Assembly (NCBI GenBank): GCA_963662175.1
Contig: OY759225.1
Span: 3,855,107-3,919,106 of the forward strand
Direction: 5' to 3'
From: Aradus depressus
Lineage: Eukaryota; Arthropoda; Insecta; Hemiptera; Aradidae
DNA: 64,000 nucleotides
A program made the translations under genes and the position numbers. Below are positions 43,597 to 53,599 of this stretch, piece after piece (the first letter of the stretch is position 1; the number at the start of each line of letters is the position of its first letter). Under the pieces are notes generated by a model. It saw nothing but the letters and a program-made list of their open reading frames with translations, did no database searches and was not told where the DNA came from.

Positions 43597-43631
<35 letters not shown>

Positions 43632-43634
43632 CCC
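43597..43634 (+). repeat. Poly(C) tract
   Basis: An essentially uninterrupted run of C broken by one T near its end. One of several long C or G homopolymers in the window. Confidence 0.95.
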
Positions 43635-43848
43635 TCACTACAAATTGAGTCCAGTTTGTGTCAAACCTCACACTTCCTTCTGACATGGAGTGGTGTTGAG
43701 GCGCCCTTTAACAACAAGCCCATGCCTTGGGGTAAACAAACACCTACTATACCACACACACATACTAAGATGGCTGCCAGAAGAGGAGAGAAGTTGACTC
43801 GAAAAATATGTTTTTGCAAAAATATATAACGAACATCAATACTTACTC

Positions 43849-44100
43849 TTACTCCGTTGGCGACGAACCCTGAAGATCCTTAGCCGCCCACACTAGCCAC
43901 CGCGATCTGTCGTGCGCCACCGGTCGCCAGTTCACCACGTGGTGTTCCACAGCATCCTTCTTCACCAGGTCAATCCACCTCAGCCGTGGTCTTCCTCGTG
44001 ATCTGGCTCCTTGGACCTGAGCGTCCATGATGCGTCCTATGGCTGTCTGCGGTCCGCTTCTCACCACGTGTCCAGCCCATCTTAAGCGCCATTATAAGAG
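43849..44100 (-). mobile_element. LINE C-terminal fragment, minus strand
   Basis: Reads VRSGPQTAIGRIMDAQVQGA then RSRGRPRLRWIDLVKKDAVE and WRPVAHDRSRWLVWAAKDLQ, the C-terminus of an RTE/endonuclease-RT type LINE. The tail (TAAGAGTAAGTA on the minus strand) resembles the element at 34848-35345, but the protein differs enough to be another family. Confidence 0.75.
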
Positions 44101-44258
44101 TCATGGCTACAATGCATAAAGCCAAGAAAACAACAACAACAAAAAATTATAATTTGTTGCCACGTGACACGATTTATACATTTTGAAATATTTCATACAG
44201 AAGTTTATTTTTCATTGTTTGAGACGCTATAATTTTGTCGTAATGATCTTATATATGA

Positions 44259-44503
44259 GTGTGTGAGATGCAAAACTCGCTCGTTACACGTTAGCCGAAT
44301 ATTGAGAAAATGCAAAAAACATGCATGGAACGAACCAGTTTTGATACTAACTGCAATTTTCAGTCATCTAAAACCATTGGAAAGAACAAGTTTTGATACA
44401 ATCTGATGTTTTAGTCTTATAAAGCGCCAAAACATCTTTTAGAATCTGCTGTCATCTCAATTTTTTCAATTTTTGTAACGAGCGAGTTTTGCATCTCACA
44501 CAC
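44259..44503. mobile_element. MITE with perfect 30-bp terminal inverted repeats
   Basis: 44259-44288 (GTGTGTGAGATGCAAAACTC and on to GCTCGTTACA) is repeated exactly inverted at 44474-44503. TTATAT lies just outside both ends. The 245-bp element has no ORF. Superfamily not assigned. Confidence 0.85.
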
Positions 44504-44879
44504 TTATATCTTATACATTTATATAAAACTTTGCACAACGTACGTTTAGCACTTTTCCCATCATCAAAGTAAAAGTTCTAAAATAACTTTCTTCAAAACG
44601 TAATCCCTTTAATGAAGGAAAACTCGTATCGATAGTTAACTAGACTATCGATAGTACTATCGACTATCGGCCATCCCTAATCATAACCAAAAACTATAGG
44701 GTTCAGTCCGATGACCTACATAATTAACATTCATCCAACATTTAGTGTAAAGAGACTAAATGCGGCAGATATCTTGTAACTCACAGTTAGTTGGTCTTGG
44801 AAGAAAATTTAATTCTTATAGAAAAAAATATTATCGTAAACCCCCACAATTATCATATAGGTTGGCAACATTGACGGTT

Positions 44880-45740
44880 ATTAAAAAATGATCTACCCAG
44901 AGAAAGGGTAGATTACCTAGAGATGTGAACTGTGTCCCCTGTTTAAACAGTGTGCACTTTGAAACAATGGAGGGGGCTGCTCTAGCGCTGGGACTGAACA
45001 CTTGAGTGTCAATGGTGCCCCCCCCCCCCCCTCACTTGTCAATCATTGTTTGGTTGTCAGTGAACAATGATCATTGTTGGTCCTCTAGCATGCACTAAAG
45101 TACCAACACACAGCGCCTATATAGGAGGCTTTGCCACTTCAATAACGGGCTTCTCCCAGACTACCCTCAGCCCATTCTAAGGATATGTTCCAGTCTCATT
45201 GATCCCCGGCGCAATTGCAGCTAAGAGCAACGTGAAATATGAATAAGTAACATGGGAAAGTAGACTACACACTTTTCACGAAATTCATTCGATGTTGATT
45301 TTTCATTCGTATCCTCCATTTTAACTACAGTAGTAATTAAATGATTCCTCATTTAAATATTGGGTTAGCAAGAAAAAACATATATTAAACCGTTTGAACA
45401 TCATATTATGTTTTTGTCGGCAGTGAAAAAATATCAGGCTCAATATGTGATTAGCAAACAAACTAAATTTTATCAACAAGTAAACATATCTTTAGTCAGC
45501 TTAATATTTATGCATATTCAAAAAAAATAGTAAATAAAGTTATTACTTAGTCAGCAGGATTATAAAATTGATCAGCAACAAAATAATATCCATAAGCTAT
45601 AATATTTATGTGTTTGCATATTAAAATCGGTCAGCTGACAAATTAAAATGAGATATTATGTGATGTAAACATTTAAACACATTAGAATTATTATTACATT
45701 AAAAAAATCAATTATTATTATTTGTATAAAAACAGAGTGA
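44880..45740. other. Unassigned sequence with TATA-like palindrome
   Basis: 44900-45200 is less A+T rich, with a C run at 45019-45031 and GCGCCTATATAGGAGGC (palindromic, about 45115-45131). No coding region recognised. 45260-45740 is A+T rich. Confidence 0.3.
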
Positions 45741-45751
45741 AATAACTTAAA

Positions 45752-48458
45752 TCTATATAGTAAAAATGAATGCTAAATTTTGCTAAGCGCAAAACTCGAG
45801 AACGGCTAGACCAATTCGGCTAATTTTTTTTTTTCAAATAATCGTTGAAGTCCGAGGAAGGTTCTTATGAAGAGAGTTCCTAGCCGTCAACTGGAGGGGG
45901 GGGGGGGGGGTACGTAAAAATACGCTACGTGACATCTCAAAATTTTGAACGGGAGGGGGGGTTGTGGGAGTAGGCCTACATATAAAGATAGTGATAGGTC
46001 TTTTGATCGGAATGTCATGGAATTTGACATGTAGTATGCTTAAAGGCCAAATTGAAAAATACGCTACGTGACATTTCAAAATTTTGAACGGGAGGGGGGG
46101 TTGTGAGAGTAGGCCTACATATAAAGATAGTGATAGGTCTTTTGATCGGAATGTCATGGAATTTGACATGTAGTATGCTTAAAGGCCAAATTGAAAAATA
46201 CGCTACGTGACATTTCAAAATTTTAAACGGGAGGGGGGGTTGTGGGGTAGGCCTACATATAAAGATAGTGATAGGTTACTGTTGTCATACCTTTCGGTGG
46301 ATACCGTCGTCACTGGCTGCTGGTCGAGTACTGTGGGCGAGCGCTTTCGATGTAAAGACATCATCTTCAAGCCACTGTTAATGTTGTACTCTTAACAGTG
46401 GCTTGAAGATGATGTCTTTACATCGAAAGCGCTCGCCCACAGTACTCGACCAGCAGCCAGTGACGACGGTATCCACCGAAAGGTATGACAACAGTAACAT
46501 ATTTACTGGCGGAACTAACCCCTTAGATTATATAGTGATAGGTCTTTTGATCGGAATGTCATGGAATTTGACATGTAGTATGCTTAAAGGCCAAATTGAA
46601 AAATACGCTACGTGACATTTAAAAATTTTGAACGGGAGGGGGGGTTGTGGGGTAGCCCTACATATAAAGGTAGTGGTAGGTCTTTTGATCGGAATGTCAT
46701 GGAATTTCACATGTAGTATTCATAATAGACAAAAACAAAGAAAGGATATGTGACGTCTCAAAATTGTCAACGGGAGGGGGGTATGGGGAGGGGCAAGCAT
46801 ATACCTAAATGGTAGTTTCAAAAGCAATATTTAAAAATTGGCTGTGACCCTTTGGACGGGAGGGGCGGGGGTGCATTAATGCAGAATGAATCTCACATGG
46901 AGCTATCTTAAAGATGGGATATAGCTCTAATTTTAATATGGTGGGTTTCCTAAGCATGTATTACCTAGGAGCTCCACCGTTGCACGGTAAATAATGGCTA
47001 TCACCAGCGTTGTTAGGCACAAAATACCTAGGGTACCGCTGTTGCAAGGCACATACTATCTGTGTTGCCCAGCGGTCCTAAGAACTTATTAATACCTGGT
47101 TGCACGGAGTTGCAAGGCGCATACTATCTAAGGTGTCCGGCGTTCTTAGGCAGCATCCAGAAACGAATATGGTCAACCAAAGAAAGATTCAGATGTATCG
47201 GGAAAGTCCCATCCGAAGGACGACGTGCTCAATGTTTTTTTAACCTAAGGGAAATTTCAGCTACCCAGGTTTAGATACATAACATACGACTCATTATCGA
47301 GTACCTTACATACAAAAAGGTCCTCGATCATAGCTTAAAGTCCAATCCGAAGGACGACGTGCTCAAATTTATTTTTATCTTCCCGATTAAAACATCTGAC
47401 CTAAGTGACTTGGCTAGATTTCTAAATGGCGATCCTGAGCACGGTAAACTCCATTCTTCAAATTTCTCGCTTTTAAACGGTTTTTAGATTTAATATTTGT
47501 TAAAACTGATGAACAACGGGGATATCTGAATCCTACACAAAAGTTGAAATAAAAATGTTTTTCGAAAAAAGTCGGGCTAAATCCCATTCTTCAAATTTCT
47601 CGCTTTTTAACGGTTTATAGGCTTAATATTAGTTAAAACTGATAGACAGATTCAGATATATCGGGAAAGTCCCATCCGAAGGACGACGTGCTCAATGTTT
47701 TTTTAACCTAAGTGAAATTTCAGCTACCAAGGTTCAGTTACATAACATACGACTCATTATCGAGCACCTGACATACAAAAAGGCCCTCGATCATAGCCTA
47801 AAGTCCAATCCGAAGGACGACGTGCTCAAATTTATTTTTGTCGTCTCGATTAAAACATCTGACCTAAGTGTCTTGGCTAGATTTCTAAGTGGCGATCCTG
47901 AGCTCGATAGACTCCATATGTATGATAAAATAAGTTACCGTTTGGTTCCAACTAAAATTATCAAGGAAGAAATGTGGAATATAAGTGGGCTTTGAGGTAC
48001 CGTTTTGACATATTTTCTGAAAAACAAATTAATACAGCTATGTTGGTAGATAGGCAGCATCCAGAAACGAAGATGGTCAACCAAAGAAAGATTCAGATGT
48101 ATCGGGAAAGTCCCATCCGAAGGACGACGTGCTCAAATTTATTTTTATCTTCCCGATTAAAACATCTGACCTAAGTGCCTTGGCTAGATTTCTAAGTGGC
48201 GATCCTGAGCTCGATAGACTCCATATGTATGATAAAATAAGTTACCGTTTGGTTCCAACTAAAATTATCAAGGAAGAAATGTGGAATATAAGTGGGCTTT
48301 GAGGTACCGTTTTGACATATTTTCTGAAAAACAAATTAATACAGCAATGTTGGTAGATAGGCAGAGACCATAAATGAAGATGGTCAACCAAAGATAAATT
48401 CAGATGTATCGGGAAAGTCCTAACCGAAGGACGAAGTGCTCAAATTTATTTTTATCAG
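45752..48458 (+). mobile_element. Helitron copy 1 (non-autonomous, 3' end missing)
   Basis: Starts TCTATATAGTAAAAATGAAT after an A, then GCTAAGCGCAAAACTCGAGA. It is the inverted counterpart of the complete copy at 55702-58901 (shared GTCCGAGGAAGGTTCTTATG, ATTAATGCAGAATG, AGTCGGGCTAAATCC). It holds about four tandem units of roughly 130 bp (GATCGGAATGTCATGGAATT with AACGGGAGGGGGGG), and several SINE-body-like segments (CCCATCCGAAGGACGACGTG) within larger direct repeats at 47.2-48.4 kb. It stops abruptly at a family B repeat, so the CTAG end is lost. No Rep/helicase ORF. Confidence 0.7.
46275..46531. mobile_element. Perfect long palindrome (fold-back insertion)
   Basis: Left arm 46275-46380 and right arm 46393-46498 are exact reverse complements (106 bp each), spacer 12 bp. 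The insertion appears to extend to 46531, because ATAGTGATAG occurs just before it (46265-46274) and just after it (46532-46541). It interrupts the Helitron's tandem repeat. Each arm contains a CTTGAAGA, GATGT/ACATC stem, GAAA motif (plus strand 46402-46428). Confidence 0.9.
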
Positions 48459-48671
48459 AGAAGGGGGGGTTCGACTCAAAAACTGCTCTAATAACGTCAG
48501 AAAATTTAATATGAGGATTCAGAAGCACATACGAATAGTCAACTATTCATTTTTAGGTCAAATGGTCGTTTGGTTTTGGAGGGAAGGCAAACATTTAGCT
48601 GATTAATTCGTCCTGGGGAAGTACATTCGCAGTTGAACGATGACTTATCTTCTACACAGCCAACGGAATAT
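48459..48671 (+). repeat. Family B repeat copy
   Basis: Ends TCCTGGGGAAGTACATTCGC. Abuts the truncated Helitron on the left and the hAT insertion shortly on the right. Confidence 0.5.
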
Positions 48672-48720
48672 ATTATTGACATGGGCGTAGCCAGGGGGGG
48701 GGGGGGCACGTGCCCCCGCC

Positions 48721-49131
48721 TGGCCAGAGAAAAAAACAAAAGAAATCGCTGTATTTTACAATCTGACTGAGCTCCAAAATGAAACAAAGCTGTGGTTCAA
48801 CCTGTGGAAAGAGAAAAACATGGAAAAAGAAGACCTGAAAGCACTAGACCTTATTGATGTTTTGGACGAAACACAGCATTTTACCCCCCAGACAAGACAG
48901 GCGTTGATGATTTGCTTGGCACAGCCATGCACAACAGCTACGATTGAGAGGACATTCCGCACGCTGAGGCGTGTGAAGACATGGCTGAGATCTACCATGG
49001 TGCAAGACCGTCTCAATGGTCTCTGCATGCTAAGCGTGCACAGAACGTTGCTAGAAAACGATCGAGAACACTTCAAAGAGGAAGTTCTTTCACGATTTTC
49101 AGAGAATAAACGAAAATTGTGCTTTACCTAA
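48721..49131 (+). pseudogene. hAT transposase C-terminal fragment
   Basis: Open from 48721 to the TAA at 49129-49131. It reads FYNLTELQNETKLWFNLWKE, then HFTPQTRQALMICLAQPCTT, ATIERTFRTLRRVKTWLRST and MVQDRLNGLCMLSVHRTLL. This is the hAT dimerisation region (ATIERTFRTLRRVKTWLRSTM). The N-terminal zinc finger and the DDE core are gone, so it cannot be an active transposase; it could at most act as a truncated partner. Confidence 0.85.
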
Positions 49132-49240
49132 ATGTACATGTGCAAAACAAGTTATATTAATTTTTTTTAAATATACATGAATTCGATCATTTTATTTCCT
49201 CGCTCAAAATCTTCATGTATGTTATACTTTATACTCTTAA

Positions 49241-49392
49241 AGCTGATTTTACATGCGCAGTAAAAATGCAAAGCGGAGCAGCAGCAAATGCACGTTATTG
49301 GCTATGAGTCATTTAATTCTAGAAGCACAGAAACAACAGCGTGCATTTGCTGCTGCTGCGCTTTGCATTTTTGCTGCTCATATAAAGTCAGC
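49241..49392. mobile_element. Nested MITE flanked by TTAA
   Basis: AGCTGATTTTACATGCGCAG at the left and the complement of CTGCTCATATAAAGTCAGCT at the right begin arms of about 57 bp. The inner parts (AAAAATGCAAAGCG, GCAGCAGCAAATGCAC) match nearly perfectly in inverse. TTAA lies at 49237-49240 and 49393-49396, suggesting piggyBac-type insertion. It sits inside the hAT element. Confidence 0.75.
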
Positions 49393-49599
49393 TTAAGTAT
49401 TACAGTCAGTGGTTACCTCAGGGGAGGCTTCTAGGGGTCCGAGTCTCCCAAATTAATAACAAAAAGTCTGCAGCGCTAACCACGGAAACTGGGGGCTGTG
49501 TCCCCGGAAGTCTACCCCCCCCCCCCCCCCCGTAACCTAACTTTGCCCCCCCCCCCTGCTCAAAATCCTGGCTACGCCCCTGATTATTGACACAACATT

Positions 49600-50680
49600 T
49601 TGGGAGAGAAAAAATTAAATTACAATATCAGAAAATAAAGAAATGTAACTGATGAAATGTACAAACGTATATAGGAATGTAACAATGAAGTAAGCGGAGA
49701 GATTTTTGGCAAAGTTTGTGCCAAGCTAGCCTACCGTCTTGAGTTATTTGACACGGCCATTATGTCACATGACAGGTATCTCTTCGTGCTGGGTGGCCCA
49801 CCAACACAACTTCCAATTTGTCCACAAAACTGAGCAGAAGTCTTGTTAACCCTCAATTTTATAAGTTTTCTTTTACCAATTACTGTTTTTTTTTTGTTTT
49901 TTTTGTCCCCCTTATCGATATATCTAAAATAGGTGGGAATGTTGTGTCGTTCCAGCACTAAAAGACAAGGATAAACCAGTAGCTACCTTCTAGTTTATAT
50001 ATATATATATATACATTTCTACGAACCCCTAAATCATCACAATTGATAAACAGAATCACAAGAAAAGAAAACAGGAAATAGAAAATAAATTAATAAATAT
50101 TCAAATACAGAGATTATAATTTAAAATCGTGAACGGATATTTTTGAGTTTCCCTCCCTGAGTTTTCCCTATTTTCTTTACCAAAACGTTTTGATTTGTGT
50201 CACACTTAAGTAAAACGTTTTTACTGAAATTTATTATGTAGTCCAGTAGGAGCTCAACAACCCTGATACGCAACGATAAACTTTAAAACCTGTAATTTTT
50301 AAGTTGTATTTTTGGCTTACCTTTGTTTCACAGATACAATATTAATATCACGTCTGTCTAGTAAATATTCTAATTCCTCCATCTTGGTTTTTTGTGAGTT
50401 TGCATTCCACAACAATACATTACAGTCACTCAGTTTACTATTTATTACTGAAAAATTCTATACCACAGACAATGTTAATAAATTTTTTAATTGGATCTGA
50501 TTGCGATTTAATAATAGTTTTGAACTTAGAAATTAATGGAATTAATATTTTGATATCAAATAGGCTGTGAATATCCTTCAAGTTACTTGATAGTCCAAAA
50601 GTAGTGTGGTAAAAAGAATAATAATTATAAATAATAATTGAATTAATAAAATTAAAATAATAATTTTTTAAACAATAAAT
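49600..50680. other. A+T-rich DNA without recognised gene
   Basis: Short open frames only. No motif recognised. Confidence 0.45.
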
Positions 50681-50684
50681 TACC

Positions 50685-51345
50685 ACATTTCCTGTAGAAA
50701 TTTTATCTCTGGTCTTTTACTAAATTTTGATTTCTACAGTAATTTCTGAAAAGGGCCCTAAAAAAATATCAAAATATCAAGACGTGCAATTTTTAAGAAA
50801 GTGCACATATATTTTAAAAAATTTCAATTAACGAACTTTTCATTTGGATTCTAAAGAGATGCCATTTTTTATTTTTTTCAATAATATTAAATCTAATCCA
50901 AAGGTTTTCAAATTATTTTACTGGGCCAACAGGGAAAATTAATAGAATATAATTTACCAGAATAAATAATTGGGTTTATTTTCTTACATCTACATTATAA
51001 AATTAAAAACTAAACATTGAAACAAAAATCAAAAGAAAAATTGTAAAAACTAAATTCTTAAAACTATTTAAATCTTTTTTTCTGTTTTATATTTTGGCCA
51101 TTCTTCAAATTTAAGTTATATATTTTAGGGCATATATATTTTGTACATATAGATAAATAACAGTACCTTTTTTGCGGATCAATTTTATTGTTAATTCACT
51201 CCTATTTAATTCATCATATCTTAAGCCTAAACAACAACTCTCTGTCCACGTTCACATCTCAACCCAGTCCTCGACTCCTCTGCACTAATTCAAAAACAGC
51301 TGATGGCTGTGGTTTGTTTTCTATTCATTTGTTTTAAAAGAAAAT
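50685..51345 (+). repeat. Repeat family E copy
   Basis: From CCACATTTCCTGTAGAAATT through GAAAAGGGCCCTAAAAAAAT to CAACTCTCTGTCCACG and CAGCTGATGGCTGTGG. Its right part (from 51043) belongs to the 1.64-kb duplicated block that also contains the signal-peptide exon. Confidence 0.6.
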
Positions 51346-51735
51346 GTATTCATATTATTAATTTACTAATTCAGTTTCTTCTTGAATTTTATAGAAAAAT
51401 AAATATTGTAGAGAGAGAGAGGGAGGGGGAGGAAGTATTTTAAGTTTTAACTGAATGCTGGGCGGCCGGGAGAGTTGACCGGAGAAGTGCTGACGCTGTG
51501 TCTAGCACTGATTAGGTGACCACTCCCTGAGCCCGGGCAGTCTGTGTCTAGTTGAGCGATGGAGCGGAGCCTTGTACTGCTTGCAATTGGTCTGTTGGCA
51601 GGTGAGTGTCTGTAGTAAGGGCCTAGCCACTCTCTCTCTCTCCCTACCTCTCCTATACTCCTCTTATGGGGTTATGTATTCATAGAATTAGTGTTTAGGT
51701 ATTGTAATATGGGGTTATGTATTCATAGAATTATT
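51043..51735 (+). repeat. Direct duplication, copy 1
   Basis: Matches 52685-53377 with a constant offset of 1642 bp, as shown by GTAAAAACTAAATTC at 51043/52685 and the signal-peptide ATG at 51559/53201. Sequence differences are few (for example GGT/GGG in the exon). A third partial copy of the middle part lies at about 52570-52676. Confidence 0.9.
51559..51601 (+). CDS. Candidate first coding exon (signal peptide), copy 1
   Basis: ATG opens MERSLVLLAIGLLAG and is followed at 51602 by a strong donor (GTGAGTG), phase 1. The residues look like the start of a secretory signal peptide. The upstream 150 bp are unusually G+C rich for the region, as expected for a promoter or 5' UTR. The near-identical copy at 53201 differs only by a synonymous base. 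No following exon was found in the window, so the product is unknown. Confidence 0.5.
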
Positions 51736-52568
51736 TATTTATTTTTTTATTTATTATGCCGTAAGACTAATTGTAGTCCTATAAAGCCGGAGCGAGTATG
51801 TAGTAGTCTATTGATCCTATAATTCTATTTTTGATTTGGTAATAAATTTAATGAGTCTGTTAATGTTTTCTATGGTATTAATGTTAGCTATTGTTTGAAG
51901 AAATGTGTTTTCGTTGGATAGTAGTGTCTCATGTTGTCTCTGGTTGTCGTATTTTTTGCAGTTAGTGAAAATGTGGATTACGTCCTCAGTCTCATTGCAG
52001 TGTTCACAGTTGGGGGATGGTTTTATTTTGATTAGATGTAAGTATTTGTTTGTTCTGGCATGTCCGGTCCTCAGTCGTGTCAAGTATATGATTTGTTTAG
52101 TCGTCAGTGTCTTACTGTGTGGGTGGAACCATGGCATTGTCGTTATTGTCTTCTGTACTCTGTAGTGGTATTGTCCTTTGGTTTGGGATATGTCAGTATA
52201 GTTGGTTTGCCATTCCGTGAGTGTCTGGTGTTGTAGGATGGAAAGGGTGTCTTCTAAGGTCAAGTCGATTCTGAGTGTCACTGTGTCCTTTGCCGTTCCT
52301 CGCTTGGCTAGGTGGTCAGCTCTGTCGTTGTCATTCAAATTGATGTGTCCAGGAATCCATTGAATGTAATAGTTCTTATCTGACTGGTAAATGGATGTAG
52401 CTATTGTGGAGAGTATGTAGTTGCTGCGAGTTTTGAGGTGAAAGTTGCGTAGTAGTTGGCAGGCGGATTTAGAGTCGGTCAATATAACTATCTCTTCTGA
52501 AAATGTAATACTTTTAGAGTAGTCTATGGCCTTTTGGATAGCAATCAGTTCAGAGGTACAGACGTTAT
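51733..52568 (-). mobile_element. LINE 3' fragment with RNase H domain
   Basis: From about 52567 down to 51817 the minus strand reads TSELIAIQKAIDYSKS, then EIVILTDSKSACQLLRNFHL (RNase H acidic motif TDSKSA), YYIQWIPGHINLNDNDRADH (WIPGH and the final catalytic Asp region) and CEHCNETEDVIHIFTNCKKY (C-terminal zinc knuckle). It ends in a TAAATAAA-rich tail at 51733-51757. About 250 codons uninterrupted, so relatively young. It lies between duplicated segments of the signal-peptide exon block. Confidence 0.85.
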
Positions 52569-53200
52569 GACTAATTCAGTTTCTTCTTGAATTTTATAGA
52601 AAAATAAATATTGTAGAGAGAGAGAGAGGGAGGGGGAGGAAGTATTTTAAGTTTTAACTGAATGCTCGGCGGCACTCTCCCGCTGTAAAAACTAAATTCT
52701 TAAAACTATTTAAATCTTTTTTTCTGTTTTATATTTTGGCCATTCTTCAAATTTAAGTTATATATTTTTGGGCATATATATTTTGTACATATAAATAAAT
52801 AACAGTACCTTTTTTGCGGATCAATTTTATTGTTAATTCACTCCTATTTAATTCATCATATCTTAAGCCTAAACAACAACTCTCTGTCCACGTTCACATC
52901 TCAACCCAGTCCTCGACTCCTCTGCACTAATTCAAAAACAGCTGATGGCTGTGGTTTGTTTTCTATTCATTTGTTTTAAAAGAAAATGTATTCATATTAT
53001 TAATTTACTAATTCAGTTTCTTCTTGAATTTTATAGAAAAATAAATATTGTAGAGAGAGAGAGGGAGGGGGAGGAAGTATTTTAAGTTTTAACTGAATGC
53101 TCGGCGGCCGGGAGAGTTGACCGGAGAAGTGCTGACGCTGTGTCTAGCACTGATTAGGTGACCACTCCCTGAGCCCGGGCAGTCTGTGTCTAGTTGAGCG

Positions 53201-53243
53201 ATGGAGCGGAGCCTTGTACTGCTTGCAATTGGGCTGTTGGCAG
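53201..53243 (+). CDS. Candidate first coding exon (signal peptide), copy 2
   Basis: Same 14 codons and donor as the copy at 51559, with GGG for GGT at codon 11 (both Gly). If the gene lies to the right, this copy is the nearer first exon and the other may act as an alternative promoter or exon. Confidence 0.5.
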
Positions 53244-53306
53244 GTGAGTGTCTGTAGTAAGGGCCTAGCCACTCTCTCTCTCTCCCTACCTCTCCTATAC
53301 TCCTCT

Positions 53307-53578
53307 TATGGGGTTATGTATTCATAGAATTAGTGTTTAGGTATTGTAATATGGGGTTATGTATTCATAGAATTAGTGTTTAGGTATTGTAATATGGGGT
53401 TATGTATTCATAGAATTAGTGTTTAGGTATTGTAATATGGGGTTATGTATTCATAGAATTAGTGTTTAGGTATTGTAATATGGGGTTATGTATTCATAGA
53501 ATTAATGTTTAGGTATTGTAATATGGGGTTATGTATTCATAGAATTAATGTTTATGTATTGTAATCTGGGGTTATGTA
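53307..53578 (+). repeat. 43-bp minisatellite
   Basis: About six copies of a unit containing ATGGGGTTATGTATTCATAG and AATTAGTGTTTAGGTATTGT. Copy 1 of the duplication has only about one and a half units at 51667-51735, where the LINE fragment now begins. Confidence 0.95.
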
Positions 53579-53599
53579 CTTTATGATGGAGCATTAAAG

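Larger units (their letters stand above)
48680..49582 (+). mobile_element. hAT-family DNA transposon remnant
   Basis: Terminal repeats CATGGGCGTAGCCAGG (left) and CCTGGCTACGCCCCTG (right) are inverted with one mismatch. The 8-bp ATTATTGA at 48672-48679 and 49583-49590 is the target-site duplication. Inside are the C-terminal transposase piece, a nested TTAA-flanked MITE and C runs. Most of the transposase gene is deleted. Related left ends occur alone at about 54164 and 55979. Confidence 0.9.
52570..53580 (+). repeat. Direct duplication, copies 2 (complete) and 3 (partial)
   Basis: 52570-52676 repeats the stretch that begins GACTAATTCAGTTTCTTCTT and ends GAATGCTCGGCGGC. After a 12-base non-matching join, 52685 onward repeats the block starting at 51043, including the exon at 53201 and the minisatellite. 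Confidence 0.88.

Noticed and set aside
45834..46710. Several overlapping ORFs with repeated phrases such as FHDIPIKRPIT
   Set aside because: They are translations of the Helitron's tandem units, repeated in several frames, not a protein family.
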